Below, in pieces: positions 41,527 to 49,878 of a stretch of 64,000 nucleotides of DNA. The DNA comes from an uncultured Ruminococcus sp. (GTDB lineage: Bacteria; Bacillota; Clostridia; Oscillospirales; Acutalibacteraceae). The notes under the pieces are model-generated. The model did not search any database, was not told the origin of the DNA, and saw only the letters and a list, made by a program, of their open reading frames with translations. Position 1 is the first letter of the stretch; every line of letters starts with the position of its first letter. Location of the stretch: contig CAKSNZ010000003.1 in the NCBI GenBank assembly GCA_934476515.1, positions 1 through 64,000 of the forward strand, written 5' to 3'. The position numbers and the translations under genes were made by a program.

Positions 41527-41557
41527 AAAAAAGGTGGGATAAATTCCCACCTTTTAT
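41527..41557. terminator. Bidirectional terminator
   Basis: AAAAGGTGGGA (41529-41539), loop TAAAT, TCCCACCTTTT (41545-41555), with A-rich and T-rich flanks; serves the pseudokinase gene and the convergent XRE gene. Confidence 0.83.
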
Positions 41558-41561
41558 AATA

Positions 41562-42203
41562 TTATTTTTTGATTATTCTTTCTGTGTTGTGAACAAGGTT
41601 GAATACTGAACTTGATATGTCACTGTATTTTTTATTGATAATATCGTAGGAAAGATAAACTTTATTTTCATTTCGCCTACTTTTACTAAATTCATTTATT
41701 TTGTCTGTTAATCTGCCTTTTCTATGTTGATAGGTTGATTCACAGTAACAGTCGCAACTTTCTTTAGTCATTGTAAAGAATTCTTCATTATTAAGATTGT
41801 TATTTCTGTAAAGTAGTCTTATTACGTTGTAAATACTGCACATTAACATTTCAGTGGTACATCTTGTAATATCCCTATGATTCATATCAGACAAAATTCT
41901 GTAAGTAAAATCAATACTATCCACAATAATTTTTTCACTTGGATTTTCAGCAGTTATTGTTTTTTTAGTACCCTCACTTACAGTGATAACATCTCTTTCA
42001 CTTGTTCTGCCAAGAAGATAATCGCAACTAACATTATAGTAATCAGCCACTTTTACAACAAAGTCAAGACCACATTCTCTAATACCTTTTTCATAGTGGG
42101 AGAGAAGTGCTTGGCTAATTCCTAAGTCACTTGAAGCTTGCTTTTGGCTGATTCCTTTTTCTTTTCTAAGATAACTGATAATACTACCAAATGTATTATT
42201 CAT
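41562..42203 (-). CDS. XRE-family transcriptional regulator
   Basis: A 213-residue protein with an N-terminal helix-turn-helix (FGSIISYLRKEKGISQKQASSDLGISQALLSHYEKG region, about residues 4-40), then CDYLLGRTS, a common end of the HTH domain in Firmicutes. The C-terminal 130 residues are helical and unrecognised, possibly a sensor or dimer part. It is divergent from the histidine phosphatase gene, and a palindrome between them (42216-42232) could be its operator. Confidence 0.85.
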   Translation of the reverse strand: MNNTFGSIISYLRKEKGISQKQASSDLGISQALLSHYEKGIRECGLDFVVKVADYYNVSCDYLLGRTSERDVITVSEGTKKTITAENPSEKIIVDSIDFTYRILSDMNHRDITRCTTEMLMCSIYNVIRLLYRNNNLNNEEFFTMTKESCDCYCESTYQHRKGRLTDKINEFSKSRRNENKVYLSYDIINKKYSDISSSVFNLVHNTERIIKK

Positions 42204-42215
42204 ACAATCACATCC

Positions 42216-42232
42216 TTATACTATGAGTATAA
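42216..42232. promoter_or_regulatory. Palindrome in the XRE / histidine phosphatase divergent region
   Basis: TTATACT-ATG-AGTATAA is a perfect 7-bp inverted repeat with 3-base spacer. It overlaps a TATAAT (42228-42233) reading right and a TATAAG reading left. It may be the XRE regulator's own operator. Confidence 0.45.
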
Positions 42233-42267
42233 TACAAAATAAACTAATTGTAAAGATTGGAGTAATT

Positions 42268-42900
42268 ATGAAATCATACTATATACACTTTATCTGTCAT
42301 GGAAATATTGATGAAACTCATAAAGGTAAATATATAGGTACAACAAATGTTCCACTTTCTGATAAAGGTAAAATGGAACTTAAGAAACTTGACCACAATA
42401 TGAAGTACCCCGGTGCAACTGCACTGTTTACAAGTCCTTTAAAGAGATGTAAAGAAACTTGTGAGATTCTTTATCCTAATATGAAGCCTATTGTTATTGA
42501 CCAACTTTCTGAATGTAATTTTGGTGAATGGGAAGGTAAAACTGCCGATGAACTAAAGGATGATGAACTATTTAAACAGTGGATTGGTGGCAGTAGCGAA
42601 GTAAAACCACCACATGGTGAAAGCTCAGCAGACTTTACAAGAAGAATTTGCCATATGTTTGAGGATATTGTTACAGGTCTTATGAAAACCGGTACAACTG
42701 ATGCAATTATTGTAACTCATGGTGGTGTAATTATGACACTACTTGCTATTTACGGTTTGCCACAGGCTAAACCATTTGATTGGGTAATGGATGGTGGTTA
42801 CGGTTATTCTATCCGTATTACTCCAATGTTGTGGCAGAGAGATAAAGTATCCGAAGTATTCCAAAAAATCCCTCTACCTAAGGAAGATGGTGAGGAATAA
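42268..42900 (+). CDS. Histidine phosphatase-family protein with CHG in place of RHG
   Basis: A 210-residue phosphoglycerate mutase-like protein. YIGTTNVPLSDKGK, TSPLKRCKETCEILYP, FGEWEGKT and IVTHGGVIM match the family. The catalytic RHG near residue 8 reads Cys-His-Gly (HFICHGNIDE), so the phosphate-binding Arg is missing although the phosphorylated His remains. The following Thr/Glu pair is also changed. The substrate is unknown and activity may be altered or lost. ATG at 42268 follows TTGGAGT; earlier in-frame codons at 42223 sit inside the operator palindrome. Confidence 0.85.
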   Translation: MKSYYIHFICHGNIDETHKGKYIGTTNVPLSDKGKMELKKLDHNMKYPGATALFTSPLKRCKETCEILYPNMKPIVIDQLSECNFGEWEGKTADELKDDELFKQWIGGSSEVKPPHGESSADFTRRICHMFEDIVTGLMKTGTTDAIIVTHGGVIMTLLAIYGLPQAKPFDWVMDGGYGYSIRITPMLWQRDKVSEVFQKIPLPKEDGEE

Positions 42901-42902
42901 TA

Positions 42903-42931
42903 TTTACATATTTATTTTTTTGTGATATTAT
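42903..42931 (+). promoter_or_regulatory. Promoter of leuB
   Basis: TTTACA (42903-42908), 17-base spacer, TATTAT (42926-42931), 36 bases before the leuB ATG. Confidence 0.55.
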
Positions 42932-42967
42932 ATTAACAGAGTTTTTTAATAAAGAAGGAGATTAAAA

Positions 42968-44041
42968 ATGAATAAGTACAATATTTGTCTATTAAAGGGT
43001 GACGGTATCGGTCCTGAAATTGTTAACGAAGCAGTTAAGGTACTTGATTGTGTTGCTGATAAATATGGTTTTCAGGTAAATTATGATGAGGCTCTACTAG
43101 GTGGCTCAGCAATTGACGCTAAGGGTACACCACTACCTCAGGAAACTATTGATAAATGTAAAGCATCCGACTCTGTACTTCTTGGTGCAGTTGGTGGTCC
43201 TAAGTGGGATAAGCTACCGGGTAAAGAAAGACCTGAAGCAGGCCTACTTGGTATTCGTGGTGCATTAGGTCTATTTGCTAACCTACGTCCTGCAGTTATC
43301 TTTGAACCACTAAAGAGTGCTTCACCTTTAAAGGATGAAATTATCGGTGATAAGCTTGATGTTATGGTTGTTCGTGAACTAACTGGTGGTATCTACTTTG
43401 GCGAAAGAGGTAGAAGAAAAGCTGACGGTGAAGTTGAAGCATATGATACAGAACAGTATAAAGTTTCTGAAATCAAGAGAATTGCAAAGGTAGCTTTTGA
43501 AATGGCTATGAAGAGAAACAAGAAACTTACTTCTGTTGATAAGGCTAATGTTCTTGAAGCATCTCGTCTATGGAGAGAAACAGTAATCGAAATGTCAAAG
43601 GATTATCCTGAAGTTGAACTAAATCACCTATATGTTGACAACACAGCTATGCAGCTTGTTATTAACCCAGGTCAGTTTGATGTTATCCTAACAAACAATA
43701 TCTTTGGTGATATTCTTTCTGATGAAGCATCAATGATTTCCGGTTCTATCGGTATGTTAGCATCAGCATCTCTATCAGACTCTAGCCTAGGTCTATATGA
43801 ACCAATCCATGGCTCAGCACCTGACATTGCAGGTCAGAATATTGCTAACCCTCTAGCTACAATTCTTTCTGTTGCAATGATGCTAAAGTATTCTCTAAAT
43901 GAACCAAAGGCTGCTGAAGCTATTGAAAATGCAGTTAATAAGGTTCTAGCAGAAAACAGAACTCCTGATATTTATGAAGAAGGTAAGAACAAGGTTACTT
44001 GCTCAGAAATGGGCGACCTAGTTTGTAAGGCTCTTGCATAA
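42968..44041 (+). CDS. leuB: 3-isopropylmalate dehydrogenase
   Basis: A 357-residue enzyme of leucine synthesis that oxidises and decarboxylates 3-isopropylmalate. Motifs: [12 protein letters not shown] at the N-terminus, VGGPKWD, LRPAVIF, the [18 protein letters not shown] region and the C-terminal [14 protein letters not shown]. Length fits LeuB rather than isocitrate dehydrogenase, and the substrate loop [16 protein letters not shown] supports LeuB. leuA, leuC and leuD are not nearby. A strong AAGAAGGAG ribosome site precedes it. Confidence 0.95.
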   Translation: MNKYNICLLKGDGIGPEIVNEAVKVLDCVADKYGFQVNYDEALLGGSAIDAKGTPLPQETIDKCKASDSVLLGAVGGPKWDKLPGKERPEAGLLGIRGALGLFANLRPAVIFEPLKSASPLKDEIIGDKLDVMVVRELTGGIYFGERGRRKADGEVEAYDTEQYKVSEIKRIAKVAFEMAMKRNKKLTSVDKANVLEASRLWRETVIEMSKDYPEVELNHLYVDNTAMQLVINPGQFDVILTNNIFGDILSDEASMISGSIGMLASASLSDSSLGLYEPIHGSAPDIAGQNIANPLATILSVAMMLKYSLNEPKAAEAIENAVNKVLAENRTPDIYEEGKNKVTCSEMGDLVCKALA

Positions 44042-44059
44042 GAATTTTTGAGGTATTTT

Positions 44060-44770
44060 ATGAATTTATATGATGTTCATTCACACATTTTGCCACAGAT
44101 TGATGACGGTGCAGAAAATGTGGATGTTAGTGTCAATATTATAAATACTTTGTATAACCAAGGAGTAAGGCATATCTGCCTTACTCCTCATTACTATACC
44201 CATCAAGAGAGTATGGAGTCCTTTCTATCTCGTAGGGAAAGTTCTTTTAATTTACTAAAGCCAAATTTACCAAGTGATATTGAATTTTGTCTTGGTGCTG
44301 AGGTTTATGTAACGGATATTATTATGAATAATAAGTCACTAAAGCCTGTTTGCTATGGCAACAGTGATTATATTTTATTGGAGTTTCCTTATTCAACTAC
44401 CTTTACCGGAAGTTCATATGAATTCTTATTTAGAATTATAAGTCAGTATGGTGTAATGCCAATACTTGCTCATATTGAAAGATATGAAAGTTTAATTAAA
44501 AATCCTAAATTGTTACAGAAACTTTCAAGTGAAGGTGTAATGTTCCAAACAAATGCAGTTTCTTATAAGAATAAAGCAATATTCAGAAAATTTAAAAAAC
44601 TACTTAATAAGGATTTAATTCACTTTATAGGTAGTGATGCTCATAATATGATTAGAAATTCACCAACAACATATGGTGAAACATTTGAATTAATAAATAA
44701 AAAAGTCGGAGATTTTCCAGTAGATAATATAAATCAAAATGCAAAAAGACTTTTTGAAATAGCAAAGTAA
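44060..44770 (+). CDS. PHP-domain phosphoesterase (CpsB/YwqE-type tyrosine phosphatase-like)
   Basis: A 236-residue metal-dependent hydrolase. The PHP start DVHSHILPQIDDGAE at residues 5-19 holds the first metal ligands; CLTPHYY, GAEVYV, LAHIERYE and GSDAHN provide the rest. This pattern fits the manganese-dependent CpsB/YwqE tyrosine phosphatases, which usually act on capsule kinases, but no capsule gene is in view. ATG at 44060 follows GAGGT; the TTG at 44048 is not preferred. It follows leuB by 18 bases and may be cotranscribed. Confidence 0.85.
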   Translation: MNLYDVHSHILPQIDDGAENVDVSVNIINTLYNQGVRHICLTPHYYTHQESMESFLSRRESSFNLLKPNLPSDIEFCLGAEVYVTDIIMNNKSLKPVCYGNSDYILLEFPYSTTFTGSSYEFLFRIISQYGVMPILAHIERYESLIKNPKLLQKLSSEGVMFQTNAVSYKNKAIFRKFKKLLNKDLIHFIGSDAHNMIRNSPTTYGETFELINKKVGDFPVDNINQNAKRLFEIAK

Positions 44771-44808
44771 AAAAGGCACAACCGTTTAATCAGTTGTGCC
44801 TTAATTTT
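44769..44808. terminator. Bidirectional terminator
   Basis: AAGGCACAAC (44773-44782) and GTTGTGCCTT (44793-44802). The minus-strand reading ends in TTTTTT, suited to hisF; the plus reading ends AATTTT. Confidence 0.8.
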
Positions 44809-44827
44809 ATAGTTTAAAATATTAATA

Positions 44828-45583
44828 TTATAGTCTAACAGAAATATTATTTTCTCTTAAATACTCTTTAAGTTTAGGAATAGGTATTTCACCAAAATGA
44901 AATAGTGATGCTGCAAGAACTGCATCAGCTTTACCTTTTTCAAAAGCATCAAGGAAGTGCTCATATGCACCTGCACCGCCTGAAGCAATAACAGGAATAT
45001 TTACCTTTTCAGAAATTGCTCTTGTAAGTCCCAGGTCATAACCTTGCTTTTGACCATCTTCATCCATACTGGTAACAAGTAATTCACCTGCACCTCTTTT
45101 TTCTGCTTCAATAGCCCATTCTACTGCATCAATACCTGTAGGTGTTCTGCCACCGGCAGTATAAACTTCCCATGAGTTACCTTTTCTCTTAGCATCAATA
45201 GCAACAACAACACATTGTGCCCCAAATTTATAAGATGCCTCGTTAATAAGTTCAGGTCTGTATACAGCAGCAGAGTTAACAGAAACCTTATCAGCACCTG
45301 CTCTTAGCATTGTGGTAAAGTCATCAACTGTACGAATACCACCACCAACTGTAAAAGGAATGAAAATAGAATTTGCAACCTTTTCAACAATATCAACCAT
45401 AGTATCTCTGCCATCACTTGTAGCAGTAATATCCAGTAGTACAAGTTCATCAGCACCTTCTTTGTCGTACTGAATAGCAGCTTCTACGGGATTACCGGCA
45501 TCAACAAGATTTACAAAACTCATACCCTTAACTACTCTACCGTTTTTTACATCAAGACAAGGAATTATTCTCTTAGCATACAT
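44828..45583 (-). CDS. hisF: Imidazole glycerol phosphate synthase, cyclase subunit
   Basis: A 251-residue TIM barrel that uses ammonia from HisH to form imidazole glycerol phosphate and AICAR. Catalytic Asp residues lie in [14 protein letters not shown] (residue 11) and VVAIDAKR (near 130). [13 protein letters not shown] and [12 protein letters not shown] bind phosphate. Its ATG overlaps the hisH stop by one base. Only hisH and hisF of the histidine pathway are present here. Confidence 0.96.
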   Translation of the reverse strand: MYAKRIIPCLDVKNGRVVKGMSFVNLVDAGNPVEAAIQYDKEGADELVLLDITATSDGRDTMVDIVEKVANSIFIPFTVGGGIRTVDDFTTMLRAGADKVSVNSAAVYRPELINEASYKFGAQCVVVAIDAKRKGNSWEVYTAGGRTPTGIDAVEWAIEAEKRGAGELLVTSMDEDGQKQGYDLGLTRAISEKVNIPVIASGGAGAYEHFLDAFEKGKADAVLAASLFHFGEIPIPKLKEYLRENNISVRL

Positions 45584-46197
45584 TACTTAACCATCTCCAC
45601 AAAGTTCTTTAACATTTTTAGTCCAACTTCACCACTTTTTTCAGGGTGGAATTGTGTGGCAATAATATTGCCTTTTTGTACAGCAGCATCAATCTCTACA
45701 CCATACTGTGTTGTAGCAGCAACAATATCCTTGTCCTGTGCTTTTAAGTAGAATGAATGTACAAAATATACATAAGGTTCACCTTCAATATCCTTGAAGA
45801 TACCGTTTTTTTGTTTGATAGAAATATTATTCCAACCCATATGTGGAATTTTTAAAGTTCTGTTTTGATTAGGAATTTTTGTAATAGTACCCTTGAAAAT
45901 ATCAAGACCCTTTACACCGGGAGTTTCTTCACTTTCAGGGAAAAGTAACTGAAGACCAAGACAAATACCTAGGAATGGTTTGCCACTTTTTGTGTATTCA
46001 ATGATGGTGTCCTTGATACCTCTCTTAGTCATTGTGTCCATAGCATCACCGAATGAACCAACACCTGGAAGTATAGCACCATCAGCTTTTAAAATTTCAT
46101 CTTTATCGCTAGTAACTTTACAGTCAGCACCAATAAATTTCAGTGCCTTGTAAACACTTTGAATGTTACCTGCACCATAGTCAATAATTGCAATCAT
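45583..46197 (-). CDS. hisH: Imidazole glycerol phosphate synthase, glutaminase subunit
   Basis: A 204-residue class I glutamine amidotransferase. [10 protein letters not shown] opens the protein, the catalytic Cys is in [10 protein letters not shown] near residue 80, and the His-Glu pair is in [10 protein letters not shown] near 185. ATG at 46197 follows AAGGAAG on the minus strand; the frame is open six codons further but without a site. Coupled to hisF. Confidence 0.95.
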   Translation of the reverse strand: MIAIIDYGAGNIQSVYKALKFIGADCKVTSDKDEILKADGAILPGVGSFGDAMDTMTKRGIKDTIIEYTKSGKPFLGICLGLQLLFPESEETPGVKGLDIFKGTITKIPNQNRTLKIPHMGWNNISIKQKNGIFKDIEGEPYVYFVHSFYLKAQDKDIVAATTQYGVEIDAAVQKGNIIATQFHPEKSGEVGLKMLKNFVEMVK

Positions 46198-46227
46198 TAT
46201 AAATCTTCCTTTCATTAGGATGTGATT

Positions 46228-46256
46228 ATTTTAACATACTAAAGTGTTTTTTGCAA
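46228..46256 (-). promoter_or_regulatory. Promoter of hisHF
   Basis: Minus-strand TTGCAA (46256-46251), 17-base spacer, TAAAAT (46233-46228). Confidence 0.55.
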
Positions 46257-46337
46257 GATTTTGCAATTTATAATTTATATTGTTTCAAAGACTCATAAAC
46301 CTACAAAATATTACCATTTATTTTGGTGGAATTTTGA

Positions 46338-46366
46338 TTGAAAAAATTATTTCTTTGTGTTAAAAT
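46338..46366 (+). promoter_or_regulatory. Promoter of the RpiR regulator operon
   Basis: TTGAAA (46338-46343), 17-base spacer, TAAAAT (46361-46366). Confidence 0.62.
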
Positions 46367-46406
46367 AAAATTAATTGTGTAAAGATATAAAGAGGTATAT
46401 AGAATC

Positions 46407-47285
46407 ATGATTAAACATCTATTAACAAGAATAGAAATGAAAATGGATTCTTTCTCTAAAGGACAGAAAAGAATCGCAATGTATATAGAAGAAAGCTACG
46501 ACAAAGCAGCATATATGACTGCTTTAAAGCTAGGTGAAACAGTTGGTGTCTCAGAAAGTACAGTAGTTAGATTTGCTTCTGAACTTGGTTATGAGGGCTA
46601 TCCTGAATTACAGAAAGCTATGCAGGAAATGATTAAGGAAAAGTTAACTTCTGTACAGAGAATTGAAGTTACCGAAACAAGAATCGGTGACAATGATGTT
46701 CTTACTTCTGTTCTAAATTCTGATATTGACAAAATCAGAAGAACAATTGAAGAAATTTCTCATGAAGACTTTAACAATGCAGTAAAAGCACTTTCTAAAG
46801 CAAAAGAAATTTATGTTTTTGCAGTTCGTTCAACTTCATCCCTTGCAACATTTCTAGGTTATTACCTACAACTGATTTACGGTAATGTACATATTATCAA
46901 TACAACATCTAAAAGTTCAACATATGAAAATCTATTTAGAATTTCAAAAGATGATGTAATGATTGGTATTAGTTTCCCAAGATATTCCACTACTGCAGTA
47001 GAGGCTATGGAATTCGCAAGAGAAAGAGAAGCTGAAGTTATTGCCATTACCGATAGTATGGCTTCACCATTAGTAGAGTGTGCTAACAATGTACTTATTG
47101 CCAGAAGTGATATGGCATCAGTAGTTGACTCTTTAGTAGCACCACTTTCACTAATTAATGCACTGGTTGTTGCTTGTGTACTTGAACAGAAAGAAAAGGT
47201 TAAACACACATTCCAAGAACTTGAAGAGGTTTGGACAAAGCAAGGTGTTTATACTAAACGAGAAAAAGAAAAGGACAATAAATAA
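46407..47285 (+). CDS. RpiR/MurR-family transcriptional regulator
   Basis: A 292-residue regulator with an N-terminal HTH-6 domain (residues about 5-80; LGETVGVSESTVVRFASELGYEGYPELQ region) and a C-terminal SIS sugar-phosphate-binding domain (about 120-260; FAVRSTSSLATFLGYYLQ, GISFPRYSTTAVEAMEFA). Members respond to sugar phosphates, but no sugar gene is adjacent, so the effector is unknown. The next gene starts one base after its stop. Confidence 0.92.
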   Translation: MIKHLLTRIEMKMDSFSKGQKRIAMYIEESYDKAAYMTALKLGETVGVSESTVVRFASELGYEGYPELQKAMQEMIKEKLTSVQRIEVTETRIGDNDVLTSVLNSDIDKIRRTIEEISHEDFNNAVKALSKAKEIYVFAVRSTSSLATFLGYYLQLIYGNVHIINTTSKSSTYENLFRISKDDVMIGISFPRYSTTAVEAMEFAREREAEVIAITDSMASPLVECANNVLIARSDMASVVDSLVAPLSLINALVVACVLEQKEKVKHTFQELEEVWTKQGVYTKREKEKDNK

Positions 47286-47286
47286 T

Positions 47287-48522
47287 ATGCCTAATGTAGT
47301 TGTAATTGGTGGTGGTGCATCAGGCCTTATGGCTGCCGGTACTGCTGCATATTATGGTGCTAATGTTACATTACTTGAGAAGAATAGCCGTACCGGTAGA
47401 AAAATTCTAGTAACCGGTAAAGGTAGATGTAACATTACAAATAACTGTGACAAAGATACATTTATTGCAAATGTCCCTACAAATCCAAGATTTCTATACA
47501 GTGCAATTAATAATTTTGATTGCCAAGATACAATAGATTTCTTTAATGATTTAGGACTTGAAACTAAAACTGAAAGAGGAAACAGAGTTTTCCCTGTTTC
47601 AGATAAAGCAATGGATGTTGCAGATACACTTTATACTTTTGCAAAGCATAATGGTGTAAAAATCATTGAGTCAACTGCAAAGGTTATTTTAACTTCTAAT
47701 GGTAAAGTCAGTGGTGTACTTGATACAAAAGGTAATCAGTATGAGGCTGATTGTGTAATAATCGCTACCGGTGGTATGAGTTATCCCGGTACAGGCTCAA
47801 CAGGTGATGGTTATAAGTTAGCAAAAACTGTCGGTCATACTATTACAGAAATAAAGCCATCATTAGTAGGATTAATTTCAAGTGACGAATTTTGCAGGGA
47901 ACTTCAAGGTCTTTCACTAAAGAATGTTAATTTAATGGCTTATGAAAACGGTAAAGAAATTTTTAGTGAACAAGGTGAAATGCTTTTCACTCATCAAGGT
48001 GTATCAGGTCCACTTGTACTTTCAGCAAGTTCTCATATGAGAAATTTTGACAAGAAAAGTTATAAAATCTCCATTGACCTTAAACCTGCTTTATCTGAAG
48101 AAAAGTTAGATTTAAGACTTCAAAAAGATTTTTCTGAACATAAAAATAATCAAATTAACAATTCATTAGGTAAATTATTACCTAAGAAGATAATTCCTGT
48201 TGTCTTGAAAATGTGGGGCATAGACCCAACTAAAAAATGTAATTCAATTACAAAAGGAGAACGACAGGAACTAAATAAAATTTTAAAGAATTTTACTGTA
48301 AAAATTAAGTCCCTGGGTAGTATCAAAGAAGCAATTATAACTTCCGGTGGTGTTTCCACTAAAGAAATCAGCCCTAAAACTATGGAAAGCAAAATAGTAT
48401 CAGGTTTATTTTTTTGTGGTGAAGTTATTGATGTTGATGCTTATACGGGTGGATTTAACTTGCAAATTGCCTTTTCAACAGGCAGACTTGCAGGATATTA
48501 CAGTGCTATAAAGGAAGGTTAA
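47287..48522 (+). CDS. NAD(P)/FAD-dependent oxidoreductase (HI0933/BaiN family)
   Basis: A 411-residue flavoprotein. The FAD motif VVIGGGASGLMAAGTAAYYGANVTLLEK (residues about 4-30, cited in part), the RKILVTGKGRCNITN stretch and the C-terminal EVIDVDAYTGGFNLQIAFSTG are hallmarks of the HI0933-like family, which includes the bile-acid-modifying BaiN. The specific substrate is unknown; the family occurs in most Firmicutes, so BaiN activity should not be assumed. The ATG at 47287 directly follows the rpiR stop; cmk follows 4 bases later. Confidence 0.9.
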   Translation: MPNVVVIGGGASGLMAAGTAAYYGANVTLLEKNSRTGRKILVTGKGRCNITNNCDKDTFIANVPTNPRFLYSAINNFDCQDTIDFFNDLGLETKTERGNRVFPVSDKAMDVADTLYTFAKHNGVKIIESTAKVILTSNGKVSGVLDTKGNQYEADCVIIATGGMSYPGTGSTGDGYKLAKTVGHTITEIKPSLVGLISSDEFCRELQGLSLKNVNLMAYENGKEIFSEQGEMLFTHQGVSGPLVLSASSHMRNFDKKSYKISIDLKPALSEEKLDLRLQKDFSEHKNNQINNSLGKLLPKKIIPVVLKMWGIDPTKKCNSITKGERQELNKILKNFTVKIKSLGSIKEAIITSGGVSTKEISPKTMESKIVSGLFFCGEVIDVDAYTGGFNLQIAFSTGRLAGYYSAIKEG

Positions 48523-48526
48523 AATT

Positions 48527-49195
48527 ATGTCTATTGCTATTGCTATTGATGGACCTGCAGGTGCAGGTAAGTCATCACTATCTAAGGAAGTTGCTAAGGA
48601 ACTTTCTTTTATTTATGTTGATACAGGTGCTTTGTACAGAACAATCGGTCTTGCAGCATCTCGTAAAGGACTAAAGAAAGAAGATAAAGAAGAGATTATC
48701 TCAATGCTTAATGATATTGATGTTAAGTTAAGTTTTAATGATGAAGGAACACAGATTGTTCTACTTAACGGTGAAGATGTTTCAAGTTTTATCAGAACAC
48801 CTGAGGCCAGTATGTTTGCCTCAGCAGTTTCTGCTATTCCTGAAGTAAGAGCATTTCTTTTAGATTTACAGAGAAATATGGCTAAAAGTGATAATGTTAT
48901 TATGGATGGTAGAGATATTGGCACAGTTGTTTTACCGGATGCCAAGATTAAAATTTTCTTAACTGCTTCTCCTGAAAAAAGAGCTATGAGAAGACACAAA
49001 GAAAATATAGAAAAAGGCATTGACTCAACTTATGAAGAAGTGCTAAAGGATGTTAACCAAAGAGATTATCAGGATAGTCATAGAGAAATTGCACCACTAA
49101 AACCTGCTGAGGATAGTGTTCTTGTAGATACAAGTGATTATGACTTTGACGGTTCAAAGAAACTTCTCCTAAAAGTAATAAAGGAGAGAATGTAA
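48527..49195 (+). CDS. cmk: Cytidylate kinase
   Basis: A 222-residue enzyme that phosphorylates CMP/dCMP. P-loop IDGPAGAGKSS at residues 6-16, DTGALYRTIG, the MDGRDIGTVVLPDA nucleotide-binding motif near 125 and the lid RRHKENIEKG. Its stop overlaps the plsC ATG. The order cmk-plsC-ispH/S1 is a common clostridial arrangement. Confidence 0.95.
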   Translation: MSIAIAIDGPAGAGKSSLSKEVAKELSFIYVDTGALYRTIGLAASRKGLKKEDKEEIISMLNDIDVKLSFNDEGTQIVLLNGEDVSSFIRTPEASMFASAVSAIPEVRAFLLDLQRNMAKSDNVIMDGRDIGTVVLPDAKIKIFLTASPEKRAMRRHKENIEKGIDSTYEEVLKDVNQRDYQDSHREIAPLKPAEDSVLVDTSDYDFDGSKKLLLKVIKERM

Positions 49196-49878
49196 TGAGT
49201 GAACAGGAAAAAGAAACACAGAATATAACAAACAATGAACCTATAAAAATTAAAGAGCATAAAGCTTTTTATTTTGCTTGTAGAGCTATAGTAATTTGTA
49301 TTTTTAAGTTACTATACAGATACACAGTAATCAGAGAATGTGAGCTTCCAAAGAACGGTAGTTATATTATTGCATCAAACCATCTTTCAAATACAGACCC
49401 TGTATTTGTTGGTTTAACTCATAAACGAAGAGTATATTTTATGGCAAAGGCAGAACTGTTTAAAAATAAATTTTTTGGTGGACTGATTAAGATACTTGGT
49501 GCATTTCCTGTAACAAGAGGTGCAAATGACGGTAAAGCTATTGCAACAGGTGAAGATTTAATCAATGACGGTAAAGTTATGACAATCTTCATTGAAGGTG
49601 GCAGAACAAAAACCGGTGAACTTATGAGACCAAGAAGTGGTTGTGCAGTAATTGCCCGTCAAACCAAAGCACCGGTTGTACCAATGTGTATTACAGTTGT
49701 GGGTAATAAGAAAAATATTTTTGCAAAGCGTGTTATCCATATCGGTAAACCACTTTCTTATGAAGAATTAGGATTCTCAAATGATGAAGAACCATCACCA
49801 AGAGAATATAGAGAGGCTTCAAGAATTATTATGGAGCAAATCTCAAAATTTAGAGAAATGGATAGAAAAGATAAGTAA
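49195..49878 (+). CDS. plsC: 1-acyl-sn-glycerol-3-phosphate acyltransferase
   Basis: A 227-residue membrane-associated enzyme that makes phosphatidic acid. The catalytic NHLSNTDPVFVG motif (HX4D) is near residue 62, the substrate-binding FIEGGRTKTGEL near 130, and VPMCITVVG later. A hydrophobic segment near residues 20-42 probably anchors it. It overlaps cmk and the ispH fusion gene by one base each. Confidence 0.93.
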   Translation: MSEQEKETQNITNNEPIKIKEHKAFYFACRAIVICIFKLLYRYTVIRECELPKNGSYIIASNHLSNTDPVFVGLTHKRRVYFMAKAELFKNKFFGGLIKILGAFPVTRGANDGKAIATGEDLINDGKVMTIFIEGGRTKTGELMRPRSGCAVIARQTKAPVVPMCITVVGNKKNIFAKRVIHIGKPLSYEELGFSNDEEPSPREYREASRIIMEQISKFREMDRKDK

